Below, one piece after another: positions 15,877 through 23,381 of a stretch of 64,000 nt of DNA. Within the stretch, counting starts at the first letter, position 1, and each line of letters starts with the position of its first letter. The stretch is taken from assembly GCA_052386455.1 (NCBI GenBank), contig JBQTKD010000009.1, positions 13,822-77,821 of the forward strand. Direction: 5' to 3'. The position numbers and the translations under genes were made by a program. Under the pieces are notes generated by a model. That model saw only the letters and a list, made by a program, of their open reading frames with translations, did no database searches and was not told the origin of the DNA. The stretch is from JBQTKD01 sp052386455 (GTDB taxonomy: Bacteria > Actinomycetota > Actinomycetes > Sporichthyales > Sporichthyaceae).

Positions 15877-17498
15877 AGCTGCCTCGGCGGCGGCGCGTAC
15901 GCGACCGGCAGCTGCGGCGGCACCGGCGGCACCGGCGGCAGCGGGTCGCCGGGAGTGGCCGGGGGACCGGCCACCGGCATCGGCCGACAGGAGGTCGCGT
16001 CGCCGACGTTGCGGGCGTCTCCCGTCCATTCGGCGCTCGCCCAGTAGTCCCCGGGGGCAAGCCCGGCGAACGTGGTGGTCGCCTGGCCGCCGTTCATCGC
16101 AACGGTGGCCTCGACTCCGGGCACCGGGGTGGCGCAGTCCGCGGTGCCGAAAACCCGGAAGGTGACGAGGCCGGGGTTGCCGGCCTGCCCCTGCCAGCCT
16201 TGGACGAGCGCGGCGCTCAGCCGCGGGCCCTCGGGCAGCGGGTCGATCCGAAGGCCGAGTTCGCTGGGTGCGCGGACCCGCAGCAGTTGGCCGTCGCGGC
16301 ATTCCTGACGCAGCGGCAGATGCCCGACGTCGCCGCCGTAGGCCGCGCTGAGCACGTAGTCCCCGAAGTCTTCGTACATCGACGGATCGACTCGGAACGC
16401 CCATGCGCCGTCCTGCGCGGGCTGGATCGGCGCGAGCTCGCGCGCCTGGCCGGTGGTGCACGGGTCGCCCGGTGCGCCGGGGGCGAGACCGTGCAGGGTG
16501 AGCCGGATGCTGCCCGGCACGACGTTCCCGAGCCGCAGCTGCGACTGGTACACGGCCACGCCACCGGGTTCGACGGTCAGCTGCGGAAGCTCGATCTCGG
16601 CCTTTTCCAGCGGAATCTCTCGGCCCGGCCCACCGCAGGGGGTGCTGGAGGGGTCCACCTCGGCGCCACCGAGATAGGTGGCCCGCCAGCGGTAGGTGCC
16701 GGGCTCGTCGTCGTAGGCCGCGGCGATGTCGAACATCGGCACGGTGACCTCGGCCCGCCTGTCGGAGAAGTCGAGGTCGCCGGTCTGCAGCAGCGCCCGC
16801 CTCGGCGCGCGCACGGCCTTGGCCGACGGATTGGCCGAAGCGTCGGCCGGGTCCTTCAGGGTCTGCCACAGGGCGTTGCGGCATTCGGGGTCGCTCGGGG
16901 CGAACACCGCGAAGCGCACTGTCCCCTCCGGTGCCGGGGCGCTGCCCGGAGACGAGACGGACAGCGCGAAGTTCCCGAGGGTCGCCGGGGTCGTCGTCGC
17001 GTCGACGACGGCTTCGGACCCGTCGGTGGTGGTCCGGGACTTGGTGAACACGATCTGCTGGACCGCGCCCCCCGGCCCCTCCGCCTTGACGGTGACCCGC
17101 TGCAGCCGCTGGGTTGCCCGGTCACAGCCGTCGGCGACGAATCCGGTGCCGTTCCAGCCGACGACCTCGGTGACCGTCAGCCGATAGCGCCGATCCGCCG
17201 GCGGGGTCTGCTCCGTGTAGCCCTCGCGCTCGTCGACCATCCTGTCGAGGGCCGGCTGATAGTCGCCCAGCCCCGCACACGGCTCGAAGCGCAGGCTTTC
17301 CGCGCTCGAGAGCTCTGCGATGGAGGAGGCCAGGGTCCGCGCCCGCTCCGTGCCGTCCTGCCGTTCGGCGTTCAGCCACGCAGCGGCCAGGACCCCCAGG
17401 AACACGACGCCCGCCGAGCCCATCAGGGCGACCGCCATGACGAGCTCGAGAAGGGTCTCTCCCCGGTCGCGGCAGTGCCGGCGCCGCCGCACGGTCAT
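15873..17498 (-). CDS. very large minor pilin-like protein with beta-rich ectodomain
   Basis: This 541-residue protein starts at ATG 17498 (ATGA overlap). The N-terminus CRDRG then ETLLELVMAVALMGSAGVVFL is prepilin-like: Gly at -1 and Glu at +5, but Glu instead of a hydrophobic residue at +1. After a stalk of ~130 residues come several beta-rich segments of about 90-100 residues with paired Cys (DPECRNALW; STPCGGPG; GDPCTTGQ; QECRDGQ; ADCATP; TSCRPMP). They have Ig-like phrasing such as TVRFAVF, GTYRWRATYLGG and GLVTFRVFG. It ends in a Pro-rich tail. I infer an adhesive tip-type minor pilin with repeated Ig-like domains. The family was not recognised. Confidence 0.7.
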   Translation of the reverse strand: MTVRRRRHCRDRGETLLELVMAVALMGSAGVVFLGVLAAAWLNAERQDGTERARTLASSIAELSSAESLRFEPCAGLGDYQPALDRMVDEREGYTEQTPPADRRYRLTVTEVVGWNGTGFVADGCDRATQRLQRVTVKAEGPGGAVQQIVFTKSRTTTDGSEAVVDATTTPATLGNFALSVSSPGSAPAPEGTVRFAVFAPSDPECRNALWQTLKDPADASANPSAKAVRAPRRALLQTGDLDFSDRRAEVTVPMFDIAAAYDDEPGTYRWRATYLGGAEVDPSSTPCGGPGREIPLEKAEIELPQLTVEPGGVAVYQSQLRLGNVVPGSIRLTLHGLAPGAPGDPCTTGQARELAPIQPAQDGAWAFRVDPSMYEDFGDYVLSAAYGGDVGHLPLRQECRDGQLLRVRAPSELGLRIDPLPEGPRLSAALVQGWQGQAGNPGLVTFRVFGTADCATPVPGVEATVAMNGGQATTTFAGLAPGDYWASAEWTGDARNVGDATSCRPMPVAGPPATPGDPLPPVPPVPPQLPVAYAPPPRQL

Positions 17499-19012
17499 CG
17501 CGGCGCGGCCGGCCGGCGGCGGATGGCCGCGTCGGTCTCGTACCGGACCAGCTCGGCCTCGGTCAGCATCATTTGGGTAGGCACCCCTAACCTGTGGCCG
17601 ATTTTCACCAACAGCTTGCCACGCCCGGGGTGCGGTGTGTCGAGTCCCTCGACGGCCGTTCCGGTCGGGGCCGCCCAGCTGGCGACCAGGCGCATCTCCT
17701 CGCCCGTAAGAGGACGTCGCTCCGCGACGGCCGCCAGTTCCTTCGGCGAGCTCGCGCCGAGCAGGACGGTGTCGCACCGTTCCATCAGCCCGGCGGCCTT
17801 GGCGCGGTCGGCGGGGTTGGGCAGGGCCTCGAGGTCGCGCAGCGAGTGGGTGATCATCATCGTGACCGCGCCCTTGGCGCGGTTCAGGCGGGTGAGGGCG
17901 TCGAAGGAGTCGACCATCCCGGTTCCGGCCCGCAGCGCACGCCACAGCTCGTCGAGGCAGACGACCATCGGGCGGTTGTCCAGACCGAGCGCGGCGGCGG
18001 CGTCGAGGGTGCCGTAGGTGTAGGCCCAGCCGGCCATCATCCCGGCGGCGACGACGTGGTCCCCGGCGGGCAGCAGCGCGGACAGGTCGACGCTGATCGC
18101 GCGGGCGTCGAGGTCGAGGCGGACGCTCGTCGGCCCGTCGAACAGACCCGCCAGCGGGCCCGAGCAGAGGTTCTCCAGGCCGAACACGACCTGGCCGGTG
18201 ACCTTCCACGCCTCGGCCCGGTCGGGTACCTGCAGCGCGGTGCAGAGCGACTCCGGCGGATTGCGGAGCAGTGCGATCACGTCGGGGATGACGGGGTCCG
18301 CGCCGCCGGCGTGCGCGGCGGTGACGATCCGAACAGCGGCCTCCAGCGCGTACCGCTCGGCTGCGTCCGGGCGGCGGTCCAGACCGTTGGGCCCGGACAG
18401 CAGCGCGATCAGGAGCTCGCTGCGCCGGGCGGCGATCTCGACGGTCAGCGTCTCGCGGGCCGCCTCGTCGAGCCGCGGCAGGGCGCGGCCGAGCGGTCCG
18501 GCGTCCAGCGGGTTGATCCGGTCCAGGCCGCGGCCGATCCGGATGACCTGCCCGTCCAGCGCCCGCGCAACGGTCGAGTACTCGCCCTTCGCGTCGCCGG
18601 GATTCAGCGCCCGATAGCCGAGCGCCGCCAGGCCGATCATCAGGCGCTTCGCGCACGCGGACTTGCCGACGCCGGGCGAGGCCTGAATCCACACGCCGGG
18701 GTTGGCGGTCATGGTGCCGACCCAGCCGGGCGGGTCCAGGCACACGAGTTCGTTGGTGAGCAGGTCTCGGCCCAGCGGCACGCCGGTCGGCGGAAGCCCG
18801 TTGGCCTGCACGAACGGGAACAGCCCGGCGACCTGGTTGGTGGTGCCGAGGTACTGCTGCCCGCCGTCCACGTGCCCGGCCCGGCCCTGGCCGCGCCCGG
18901 CCCAGCCGTTCGTGCCGGCGACCGGCACCTTCGTCTCCTTGCGGGGCGCGACGATTTTCGCGCCGGGATGCACGCTCTCCCGCCGCAGCTGCTTCTTCAT
19001 GCGCCGGTTCAT
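17495..19012 (-). CDS. VirB4-like type IV secretion ATPase
   Basis: A 505-residue cytoplasmic or membrane-associated P-loop ATPase. Walker A is ASPGVGKSACAKR (~110-122), followed by ALNPGDAKGEY, which is typical of the HerA/VirB4 group. Walker B is MVVCLDELWRAL (~351), followed by the RLNRAKGAVTMMITHS sensor region. VirB4 proteins energise conjugation-type secretion and pilus assembly. Translation starts at ATG 19012 (ATGA overlap with the SCO6880-family gene). It is smaller than VirB4 proper (~800 residues) because the N-terminal domain seems to be carried by the upstream SCO6880-like protein. Confidence 0.82.
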   Translation of the reverse strand: MNRRMKKQLRRESVHPGAKIVAPRKETKVPVAGTNGWAGRGQGRAGHVDGGQQYLGTTNQVAGLFPFVQANGLPPTGVPLGRDLLTNELVCLDPPGWVGTMTANPGVWIQASPGVGKSACAKRLMIGLAALGYRALNPGDAKGEYSTVARALDGQVIRIGRGLDRINPLDAGPLGRALPRLDEAARETLTVEIAARRSELLIALLSGPNGLDRRPDAAERYALEAAVRIVTAAHAGGADPVIPDVIALLRNPPESLCTALQVPDRAEAWKVTGQVVFGLENLCSGPLAGLFDGPTSVRLDLDARAISVDLSALLPAGDHVVAAGMMAGWAYTYGTLDAAAALGLDNRPMVVCLDELWRALRAGTGMVDSFDALTRLNRAKGAVTMMITHSLRDLEALPNPADRAKAAGLMERCDTVLLGASSPKELAAVAERRPLTGEEMRLVASWAAPTGTAVEGLDTPHPGRGKLLVKIGHRLGVPTQMMLTEAELVRYETDAAIRRRPAAPR

Positions 19013-20496
19013 CGCGACGCCTTCCGCGAGGCCTTGCTGTACGGCGGGTGCACCCCGGTCGGCAGACCGACGGCGAAGGCGGCGGCCTGGCCGTAGTGAC
19101 ACAGCCTCAGTTTGATCCGGCTCGCGCCTGCGGCGTGCTCCACCTCGGCCTTGGCTGCGGGCAGGTCGGCCGGGTCCAGGACGGTGGTGGTGACGAACAG
19201 CGAGAACTGCACCAGCCCCGCGCCGGCGGCCTCCTCCTCGGCGGCGCCGTGGGCGAGGACGCGGTCCGAGCGCTCGCGGGCGGTCTCGTCGCGCTTGGTC
19301 CGCGCCCGGTAGGCGGCGCGGGCCTCGACGGCGGTGCGCTCCTTCTGCAGCAGCGACCCGGCCTCCTCGCGGTCCAGCACCCGGTAGAGCAGCGTGACGC
19401 GGCGAGTGAACCGGCCCGGCGAGAGCAGGCGCAACAGGACGTTGCCGGCGACGCGCTGGCGCGGCGCCTCGAGCATCGCCCAGCTCATGGAGACCGCGCC
19501 GTCGTGCAGGTACCGGTCCGGTTCTTCCTTCGCCCCGGCCGGGCCCGCCAGGCCCCACAGCGGCGTGTCCGCGAGGTCTTCCCAGGCCTCGGACGCGACC
19601 CGGCGCGACGAGGGGTCGAACGCGGAGCGGACCATGCGGGCCAGGTCCGCGGCGCCGGCGGCGCGCAGCACCTCGACCCCGGATCCGGCGGGGTTCAGGC
19701 TCTCGAGCACGCGCAGGGTCGCGGCGACGCCGTCGGCGAGTTCCGCGATCCGCTCGCCGGAGCGGGTCGGGTCCACGGTGAGGGTCAGGCGGGTCGAGAC
19801 CCGCGCGGCCCCGGCCGGGGTGGCGCCGACGAGCGCGGCCATGACCTCGCTCGCCCACACCGGAGCGTTCGGGTCCAGGCGATCGGCGAGGTCGCGCTCC
19901 AGCGAGTGCCCGGCGTCCGGCGTGGTCTCCACGGTGACGGCGGCCCAGCGGATCGCGGGAACGTCGGCGAAGGAGGCGAGCATCGCGCCCCAGGAGGACA
20001 CGTACCCGTCGGAGGTGTCGCGGTCCGAGAGCAGCGTCCCGGCCGAGGACAGCAGCATGGTCACCGACATCAGGCCGGTGCGCTTGTCCCAGACCATGCC
20101 GCAGCGGGCGCGGCCGGGGATCTCGACGTCGAGAAGTTCGGTGGTCGCGAGGATGCCGGGCAGCGATCCGGCGCGCGGCCAGGGCAGCAGCACCGAGCCG
20201 CGGTACGTGGTCTCGCCGCGCCCGGCGGCGCGGCGGTAGCGCTCCTTGGCGATGAGGTGGTCCAGAAGCGGAACGCCGTCGTAGCGCCACAGCAGCACCG
20301 CCATCACGGGCAGGACCACCGGCATGAGCATCACCGCGGCACCCACCCCGGCAAGCGCGGCGGCCGCGGTCTCCAGCGCGACGAGCAGGATCACCCCGCC
20401 GCTGGCCCGCGGGTCGAGGTTGCCCAGCCCGAGGCCCTTCGTGCGGCGCCAGCCACCGTAGGTCCGGACCGTGCTCGCTTCGGCGATCGCCGTCAT
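19009..20496 (-). CDS. SCO6880-family membrane protein of actinobacterial T4SS-like clusters
   Basis: The 495-residue product starts TVRTYGGWRRTKGLGLGNLD and then has two adjacent transmembrane segments (~33-75). A long soluble part follows, beta/alpha with RGSVLLPWPRAGSLPGIL, and a charged coiled-coil-like stretch around residues 405-440 (EARAAYRARTKRDETARE). This is the arrangement of SCO6880-family proteins, which sit beside VirB4-like ATPases in actinobacterial conjugation-type loci and probably combine VirB3-like membrane helices with the VirB4 N-terminal domain. The role is inferred from context. Start and stop overlap neighbours by 4 nt. Confidence 0.8.
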   Translation of the reverse strand: MTAIAEASTVRTYGGWRRTKGLGLGNLDPRASGGVILLVALETAAAALAGVGAAVMLMPVVLPVMAVLLWRYDGVPLLDHLIAKERYRRAAGRGETTYRGSVLLPWPRAGSLPGILATTELLDVEIPGRARCGMVWDKRTGLMSVTMLLSSAGTLLSDRDTSDGYVSSWGAMLASFADVPAIRWAAVTVETTPDAGHSLERDLADRLDPNAPVWASEVMAALVGATPAGAARVSTRLTLTVDPTRSGERIAELADGVAATLRVLESLNPAGSGVEVLRAAGAADLARMVRSAFDPSSRRVASEAWEDLADTPLWGLAGPAGAKEEPDRYLHDGAVSMSWAMLEAPRQRVAGNVLLRLLSPGRFTRRVTLLYRVLDREEAGSLLQKERTAVEARAAYRARTKRDETARERSDRVLAHGAAEEEAAGAGLVQFSLFVTTTVLDPADLPAAKAEVEHAAGASRIKLRLCHYGQAAAFAVGLPTGVHPPYSKASRKASR

Positions 20497-21878
20497 CGCT
20501 TGTCCCCCCGTGCCATCTGCCCGATCAACGCGTCGTCGCCTGCGAGCTTGCGAGCCGGCCAGTCGACACCGCTGCCCATGGCCCCGTGCACCACCACGAC
20601 CGGCGGGACCGAGACGGGGCCGTGCGCCGCGGCCGCAACCCCGGTGGCCTGGCCCGGCACCGGCGGCGGCGCGGTGTGGGCGCGGCTCGCCGGTTCCGAC
20701 GCCGGCGCGGCGGCCGCGGGCGCCTGGGTCGCCATCCACGTTGCGTGCGACACGGCCGACACCTCGCCGGGCGTGCCCGAGCCGGCCGGGACGGAGCGTC
20801 CGGCCCGGGCGGGCAGCTCCATCCCGCGTTCGACGACGGTCCGTGCCGCGGGGGCGAAAAGTCTTACCAGCACGGGGAAAAGGGCCACCGCGACCAGCAG
20901 CGACACCAGCCCGCGGGTGGCGTCCATCGCCGAGTACTCCGTCGGCTTCGGCCCGGCGAAGCCGAGGCACAGCACCAGCACGACCAGCGGCTTGTAGGCG
21001 CAGATCGCAAGCACCAGAGCGAGCAGCTTGGTCAGCCAGGACTGCGTGTAGCGCGGCCCCGCCTGCCCGACGGCGGCGATCGGCAGCAGGGCGCCGAGCA
21101 GCGGGATCGCGACCTGACGCAGCACCAGAAACACCGCCTGCGCGATGCCGAGCAGCAGCACCATCAGCGCGAAGACCATGACCAGCACCGGTGGACGCTC
21201 CGCAGTGGCGGTACCGAGCAGCACGTCGCCCATGCGGGCCACGAGCGCGTCGGCGTCGTTGAACCCCCTGCGCAGGATGCTGCCGCTGAGCTGGTCGCCG
21301 GCGAGCAGCGCGGAGTCGATGAGCAGGATGCCGGTGGCCGTCACGACCGAGGCGACGATCAGGCCGCGGACGAGTTCGGCGAGCACGACGCCGCGGCGGG
21401 TGACCATGAGGCGGATCGCCTGCCAGATCGTCACCATCATCAGACCGGCGGCGGCCAGGCCGAGCATCATCGCCTGCAGGCCCAGGCCGTTGTCGGCGCC
21501 GGCGGACAGCGACGGGGTGTCCAGCCAGGAGCCGTAGGTGTCCTTGAGGACCTCCCTGGCGCCCGCAGAGGTCTGCGCCGCGAGGTCGTCCAGCGACGTG
21601 GGCGTCGGCAGCTGCGGGACCGTCTCGGACTTGACCTCCGCGGCCGGGGTGGCGGCCGGAGCGGCGCAGGTGACGACCCCGAAGCCGCACTCGCCCGCCG
21701 GTGCCGCGGTCGGGGCCGGAGTGGCCACGACCTCGGGAGCGGGGGTCGGCGTCGGGGTCGCGCCGAGCAACGGCAGGCTCTCGGTCGTCTTGTAGACGGC
21801 GTCGACTGTCTTGTCGGTTGTCGGCGGCTTCGGAAAATCGGTGCCCACCGTGAAGATCTGCAGCGAGGTCGGAGTCAC
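20493..21878 (-). CDS. VirB6/TrbL-like polytopic channel protein
   Basis: A 461-residue protein beginning at GTG 21878. A short N-terminal stretch and a Pro/Thr/Ala-rich extracytoplasmic linker (~40-90, with CGFGVVTC) precede about seven hydrophobic helices between ~150 and 360, among them MLGLAAAGLMMVTIWQAIRL, VMVFALMVLLLGIAQAVFLV and LLALVLAICAYKPLVVLVLC. The C-terminal ~100 residues are Pro/Ala-rich and cytoplasmic. The topology matches VirB6/TrbL membrane channels of type IV secretion. The assignment rests on shape and neighbours, not on a motif. Confidence 0.7.
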   Translation of the reverse strand: MTPTSLQIFTVGTDFPKPPTTDKTVDAVYKTTESLPLLGATPTPTPAPEVVATPAPTAAPAGECGFGVVTCAAPAATPAAEVKSETVPQLPTPTSLDDLAAQTSAGAREVLKDTYGSWLDTPSLSAGADNGLGLQAMMLGLAAAGLMMVTIWQAIRLMVTRRGVVLAELVRGLIVASVVTATGILLIDSALLAGDQLSGSILRRGFNDADALVARMGDVLLGTATAERPPVLVMVFALMVLLLGIAQAVFLVLRQVAIPLLGALLPIAAVGQAGPRYTQSWLTKLLALVLAICAYKPLVVLVLCLGFAGPKPTEYSAMDATRGLVSLLVAVALFPVLVRLFAPAARTVVERGMELPARAGRSVPAGSGTPGEVSAVSHATWMATQAPAAAAPASEPASRAHTAPPPVPGQATGVAAAAHGPVSVPPVVVVHGAMGSGVDWPARKLAGDDALIGQMARGDKR

Positions 21879-22600
21879 GAGCGACGCTCCGCCAGTGCGG
21901 TCCAGCCGGCGTCGTTGAACTCGGCCGACCCGATCTCGGCCGCGGCCGGGGCCCGGCCCGCGTCGCCCGGCGCCACGCGCCAGTCGCCCACGCGCGCGTC
22001 CCAGCGCCATTCGGTGTTCGCCGCCACCAGCTCGCGCAGCTCGCGCTGCCCGGAGCGGTACTCGACGGCCGACAGCACGCTGACGATCACCCTGTCCTTG
22101 CCCTTGGCGGTCCAGCGGATCCCGAACGGCTCGGCGAACACCGAGGCGTCCAGCGGCGAGGGTCCGGACATCGGCAGGCCGAGCCGGGCGCGGCCGGCGG
22201 ACACCGCGACCGCCGCGGCCTGGTCGGCGGCCTCCGCCGCGGCGTCGGTGGACATGGCGTAGAGGCGCAGAACCTCGTCGACGACGACGTAGTCCAGCGA
22301 GGCCGAGTACCGGGTCAGGGAGACCGCCGCGGCCGCCGCGCCCTCGGGCGTGTGCGGGAAGCGCATCGGGTACTCGTCCACCTGCTCGGCACCGATCGGC
22401 AGCACGACGCGGCGCTCGGGCGCCTGGAACGCCACGGCGACCGGGGCGTCGGGAACGACGACCACGGACGCGGGTGACGCAGCGTCACTTCCGTCGCGCA
22501 GCTGGATCGACCCCAGCGCCGCGGCCCACAGGCCGAGGACGACGAGACCGGCCCCCACCAGCATGCGACGGCTACGGGAGAGAGATTTCATCGCCGTCAC
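21875..22600 (-). CDS. single-pass protein, VirB8/TcpC-like
   Basis: A 241-residue protein with one N-terminal transmembrane helix (RRMLVGAGLVVLGLWAAALG) and an outside domain of ~200 residues. The domain begins with a linker, then PHTPEGAAAAAVSLTRY, a helix-rich part, and beta strands ending ANTEWRWDARVGDWRV. The order of helices then strands, and the size, suit the NTF2-like fold of VirB8/TcpC, a T4SS scaffold, but sequence alone does not prove it. Start GTG 22600 makes the 4-nt overlap seen across the operon; ATG 22591 is the alternative and would shorten it by three residues. Confidence 0.62.
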   Translation of the reverse strand: MTAMKSLSRSRRMLVGAGLVVLGLWAAALGSIQLRDGSDAASPASVVVVPDAPVAVAFQAPERRVVLPIGAEQVDEYPMRFPHTPEGAAAAAVSLTRYSASLDYVVVDEVLRLYAMSTDAAAEAADQAAAVAVSAGRARLGLPMSGPSPLDASVFAEPFGIRWTAKGKDRVIVSVLSAVEYRSGQRELRELVAANTEWRWDARVGDWRVAPGDAGRAPAAAEIGSAEFNDAGWTALAERRS

Positions 22601-22887
22601 CCGGGAAGGACGGTGGCCACGATCGTGGAGGTGAGGGAGACCAGAACAAGTCCGCCGATCACCCACGGCACCCCGGCCGCGCCGTCGCTGGCCAGGGCCG
22701 AGCGGTGGCGGCGGCCGACCATCATCATCATCCCGCAGACGATCAGGCCGAGCGTGCCCGCGACGAGCGCGGCCCACTTGAAGTACCCGATCCAGTTGCC
22801 GACGATGATCTCCGTGCCGGGCGGCGGAATCGGCGCCGGGTTCGGCACGTTCGCGGTGCCCAGCAGCGTCAGCAGATCCATGGTCAT
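22597..22887 (-). CDS. small two-helix membrane protein, VirB2/TrbC-like
   Basis: This 96-residue protein has a Pro-rich N-terminal part (VPNPAPIPPPGTE) and two hydrophobic helices (YFKWAALVAGTLGLIVCGMMMMV and GVPWVIGGLVLVSLTSTIVATVL) joined by a basic loop (GRRHRS). It is the size and topology of VirB2/TrbC pilin subunits of conjugation-type systems. Start ATG 22887 overlaps the previous stop; ATG 22881 is also possible. No signal peptide is apparent. If it polymerises, this operon would encode subunits of two kinds of pilus. Confidence 0.6.
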   Translation of the reverse strand: MTMDLLTLLGTANVPNPAPIPPPGTEIIVGNWIGYFKWAALVAGTLGLIVCGMMMMVGRRHRSALASDGAAGVPWVIGGLVLVSLTSTIVATVLPG

Positions 22888-23381
22888 GCCTGCGCTCCTC
22901 GGTTCGGGTCGTACTGGGCGCCGACCGTCGCGTAGCCGGCGACCGCGTTCGGGTCGCGCGGGGAGGTGAACGCGGCGGCGAGGCGGGCGATCGCCCGGGC
23001 CACCGGCTTCACACCCGCGACCTCCTCGGTGCTGTCCACCGCACGCAGCGGCCAGAGAAACGGCACGTCGACCGTCGCCCGGGCCATGCCGCGCACCACG
23101 CGCAGCCGGTACCGGACCGGCGGCGGCGGCGGAGCGGGCACGTCCGCGACCACGATCAGCCACGGCAGCGCGACCTCCGGATGCCACTGCGCGAGAAGCT
23201 CGGCGGCGGCCTTCATTCCGGCGGCGGTGGAGCGGGTCACCAGCGCCGGGACGGATCCCGCCGGCAGGTGCTCTCCCAGTTCCAGGTCGACGGCGGGAAC
23301 GCCGCCGATCCGAAGCATCTCGACGACGGTCCGCGCGCCGGCACCACCGTGGGCGCCGAGGACCGCGACGTGGGAGTTCAT
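22884..23381 (-). CDS. degenerate P-loop protein (DUF6668-like)
   Basis: A 165-residue protein starting VAVLGAHGGAGARTVVEML. This has the shape of a ParA/MinD Walker A region but lacks the second Lys (GAGART instead of GSGKT). Later it has LPWLIVVADVP and a Pro5 run, then VRGMARATVDVPFLWPLR. Proteins of this shape accompany ParA-like and SCO6880 genes in actinobacterial conjugation-type clusters. The DUF6668 link is from memory. It probably cannot hydrolyse ATP and may regulate or pair with the full ParA-like protein encoded just before it, with which it overlaps by 4 nt. Confidence 0.6.
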   Translation of the reverse strand: MNSHVAVLGAHGGAGARTVVEMLRIGGVPAVDLELGEHLPAGSVPALVTRSTAAGMKAAAELLAQWHPEVALPWLIVVADVPAPPPPPVRYRLRVVRGMARATVDVPFLWPLRAVDSTEEVAGVKPVARAIARLAAAFTSPRDPNAVAGYATVGAQYDPNRGAQA

